Source: Accumulibacter sp. | Lineage (GTDB): Bacteria; Pseudomonadota; Gammaproteobacteria; Burkholderiales; Rhodocyclaceae | Direction: 5' to 3' | Assembly: GCA_003538495.1 (NCBI GenBank) | Contig: DPSD01000122.1 | Coordinates: 1 to 6,718, forward strand | DNA: 6,718 bases | In this document: positions 6,394 to 6,718 of the stretch, piece after piece | How the letters are laid out: each line of letters starts with the position of its first letter | Position numbering within the stretch: the stretch's first letter is position 1 | Translations under genes and position numbers: made by a program | The notes under the pieces: model-generated | The model's input: only the letters and a program-made list of their open reading frames with translations | Database searches by the model: none | What the model was told of the DNA's origin: nothing

Positions 6394-6412
6394 CGCGGGC
6401 GCAGCTGTTTTT
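6366..6412 (+). terminator. Large stem-loop followed by T5: candidate terminator or cphA leader structure
   Basis: GCGCCCGC (6366-6373) pairs perfectly with GCGGGCGC (6395-6402). Inside, TTAT (6378-6381) can pair with ATAA (6389-6392) around the loop ACCGGCG. An alternative fold pairs CCGCG-TTAT with ATAA-T-CGCGG (6373-6398, one bulged T). A run of five T (6408-6412) follows 5 nt after the outer stem, farther than in a textbook intrinsic terminator. It may end the transporter/DUF1854 transcript or shape the leader of cphA. Confidence 0.4.
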
Positions 6413-6474
6413 CGAGCGCCTGCCGCCGCTCCCGCGCCAGGGCGCGCCCACCCGTCCGTGCCTGGAATGAGCCC

Positions 6475-6718
6475 ATGAAAAGCAAAGACATCAAGTTTCT
6501 CGAAATCCGCTACCTGCGTGGCCCGAATATCTGGACCTACCGTCCGGTGATCGAGGCGCTGGTCGATATCGGCGACCTCGAAGACTTCCCATCGAACACC
6601 ATCCCCGGCTTCTACGAACGCCTCACCGCGCTGCTGCCGTCGCTGGTCGAGCATCGCTGCAGCTACGGCGAGCGCGGTGGTTTCCTGCGCCGCCTGCAGG
6701 AAGGCACCTGGCCGGCGC
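6475..6718 (+). CDS. cphA: Cyanophycin synthetase, N-terminal part
   Basis: Partial gene: 81 codons from the ATG at 6475, cut by the right edge. The protein begins MKSKDIKFLEIRYLRGPNIW (residues 1-20) and continues TYRPVIEALVDIGDLEDFPS (21-40); IRYLRGPNIWTYRPVIEA and the IPGFYERLTALLPSLVEHRCSYGERGGFLRRLQEGTWPA block (43-81) are typical of the CphA N-terminal domain. Cyanophycin synthetase uses ATP to add aspartate and arginine to the storage polymer cyanophycin; the ATP-grasp and Mur-ligase-like domains would follow outside the window (about 800 more residues in relatives). Betaproteobacteria often carry two cphA paralogues, and the visible part does not decide which one this is. GGAATGAG before the ATG gives a moderate ribosome site. 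The gene lies 151 bp after the DUF1854 gene on the same strand. Confidence 0.93.
   Translation, partial: MKSKDIKFLEIRYLRGPNIWTYRPVIEALVDIGDLEDFPSNTIPGFYERLTALLPSLVEHRCSYGERGGFLRRLQEGTWPA

Noticed and set aside
6355..6654. 99-codon minus-strand open frame over the cphA start
   Set aside because: It is antisense to a recognised CphA N-terminus and crosses the non-coding spacer, with no recognisable domain.
1..6718. CRISPR arrays, insertion sequences, phage genes or integration at the tRNA
   Set aside because: No regularly spaced repeats, transposase, integrase, or duplicated tRNA 3' end was seen.

Overview
The window is GC-rich bacterial DNA, most like a betaproteobacterium of the Rhodocyclales. 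A 'Candidatus Accumulibacter'-type genome is my best guess. The reasons are the secG - tRNA-Leu - nuoA gene order, the style of the Nuo proteins, and an ABC transporter/DUF1854 pair beside a cyanophycin synthetase gene. The taxonomic call is inference; no search was run.

Minus strand, 1-2286 (transcribed right to left): secG, tRNA-Leu(GAG), nuoA, nuoB, nuoC and the first 75 codons of nuoD, which runs off the left edge. These are SecG of the protein-export translocon and the first subunits of respiratory complex I (NADH:quinone oxidoreductase). The genes are tightly spaced: nuoC and nuoD overlap by 8 bp, nuoB follows nuoA after 3 bp. A strong sigma70-like promoter (TTGACC-N18-TATACT) lies about 160 bp upstream of secG and could drive the whole set.

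Divergent spacer, 2287-2664: no convincing gene. It holds the secG/nuo promoter, a 10-bp palindrome over its -35 box, and a GC-rich leader. tpiA, often next to secG in relatives, is absent here.

Plus strand, 2665-6718: a small spermidine-synthase-fold methyltransferase-like protein; a 775-residue ABC exporter with an unusual cytosolic N-terminus (a probable PH-like beta domain and a four-cysteine zinc ribbon) before the usual six-helix membrane domain and ATPase; a DUF1854 protein translationally coupled to it by an ATGA overlap; then, after a 151-bp spacer with two stem-loops, the start of cphA (cyanophycin synthetase), cut by the right edge. The transporter/DUF1854 pair is known from neighbours of cyanophycin genes, but to my knowledge its substrate and role are not established. 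It is the most interesting part of the window.
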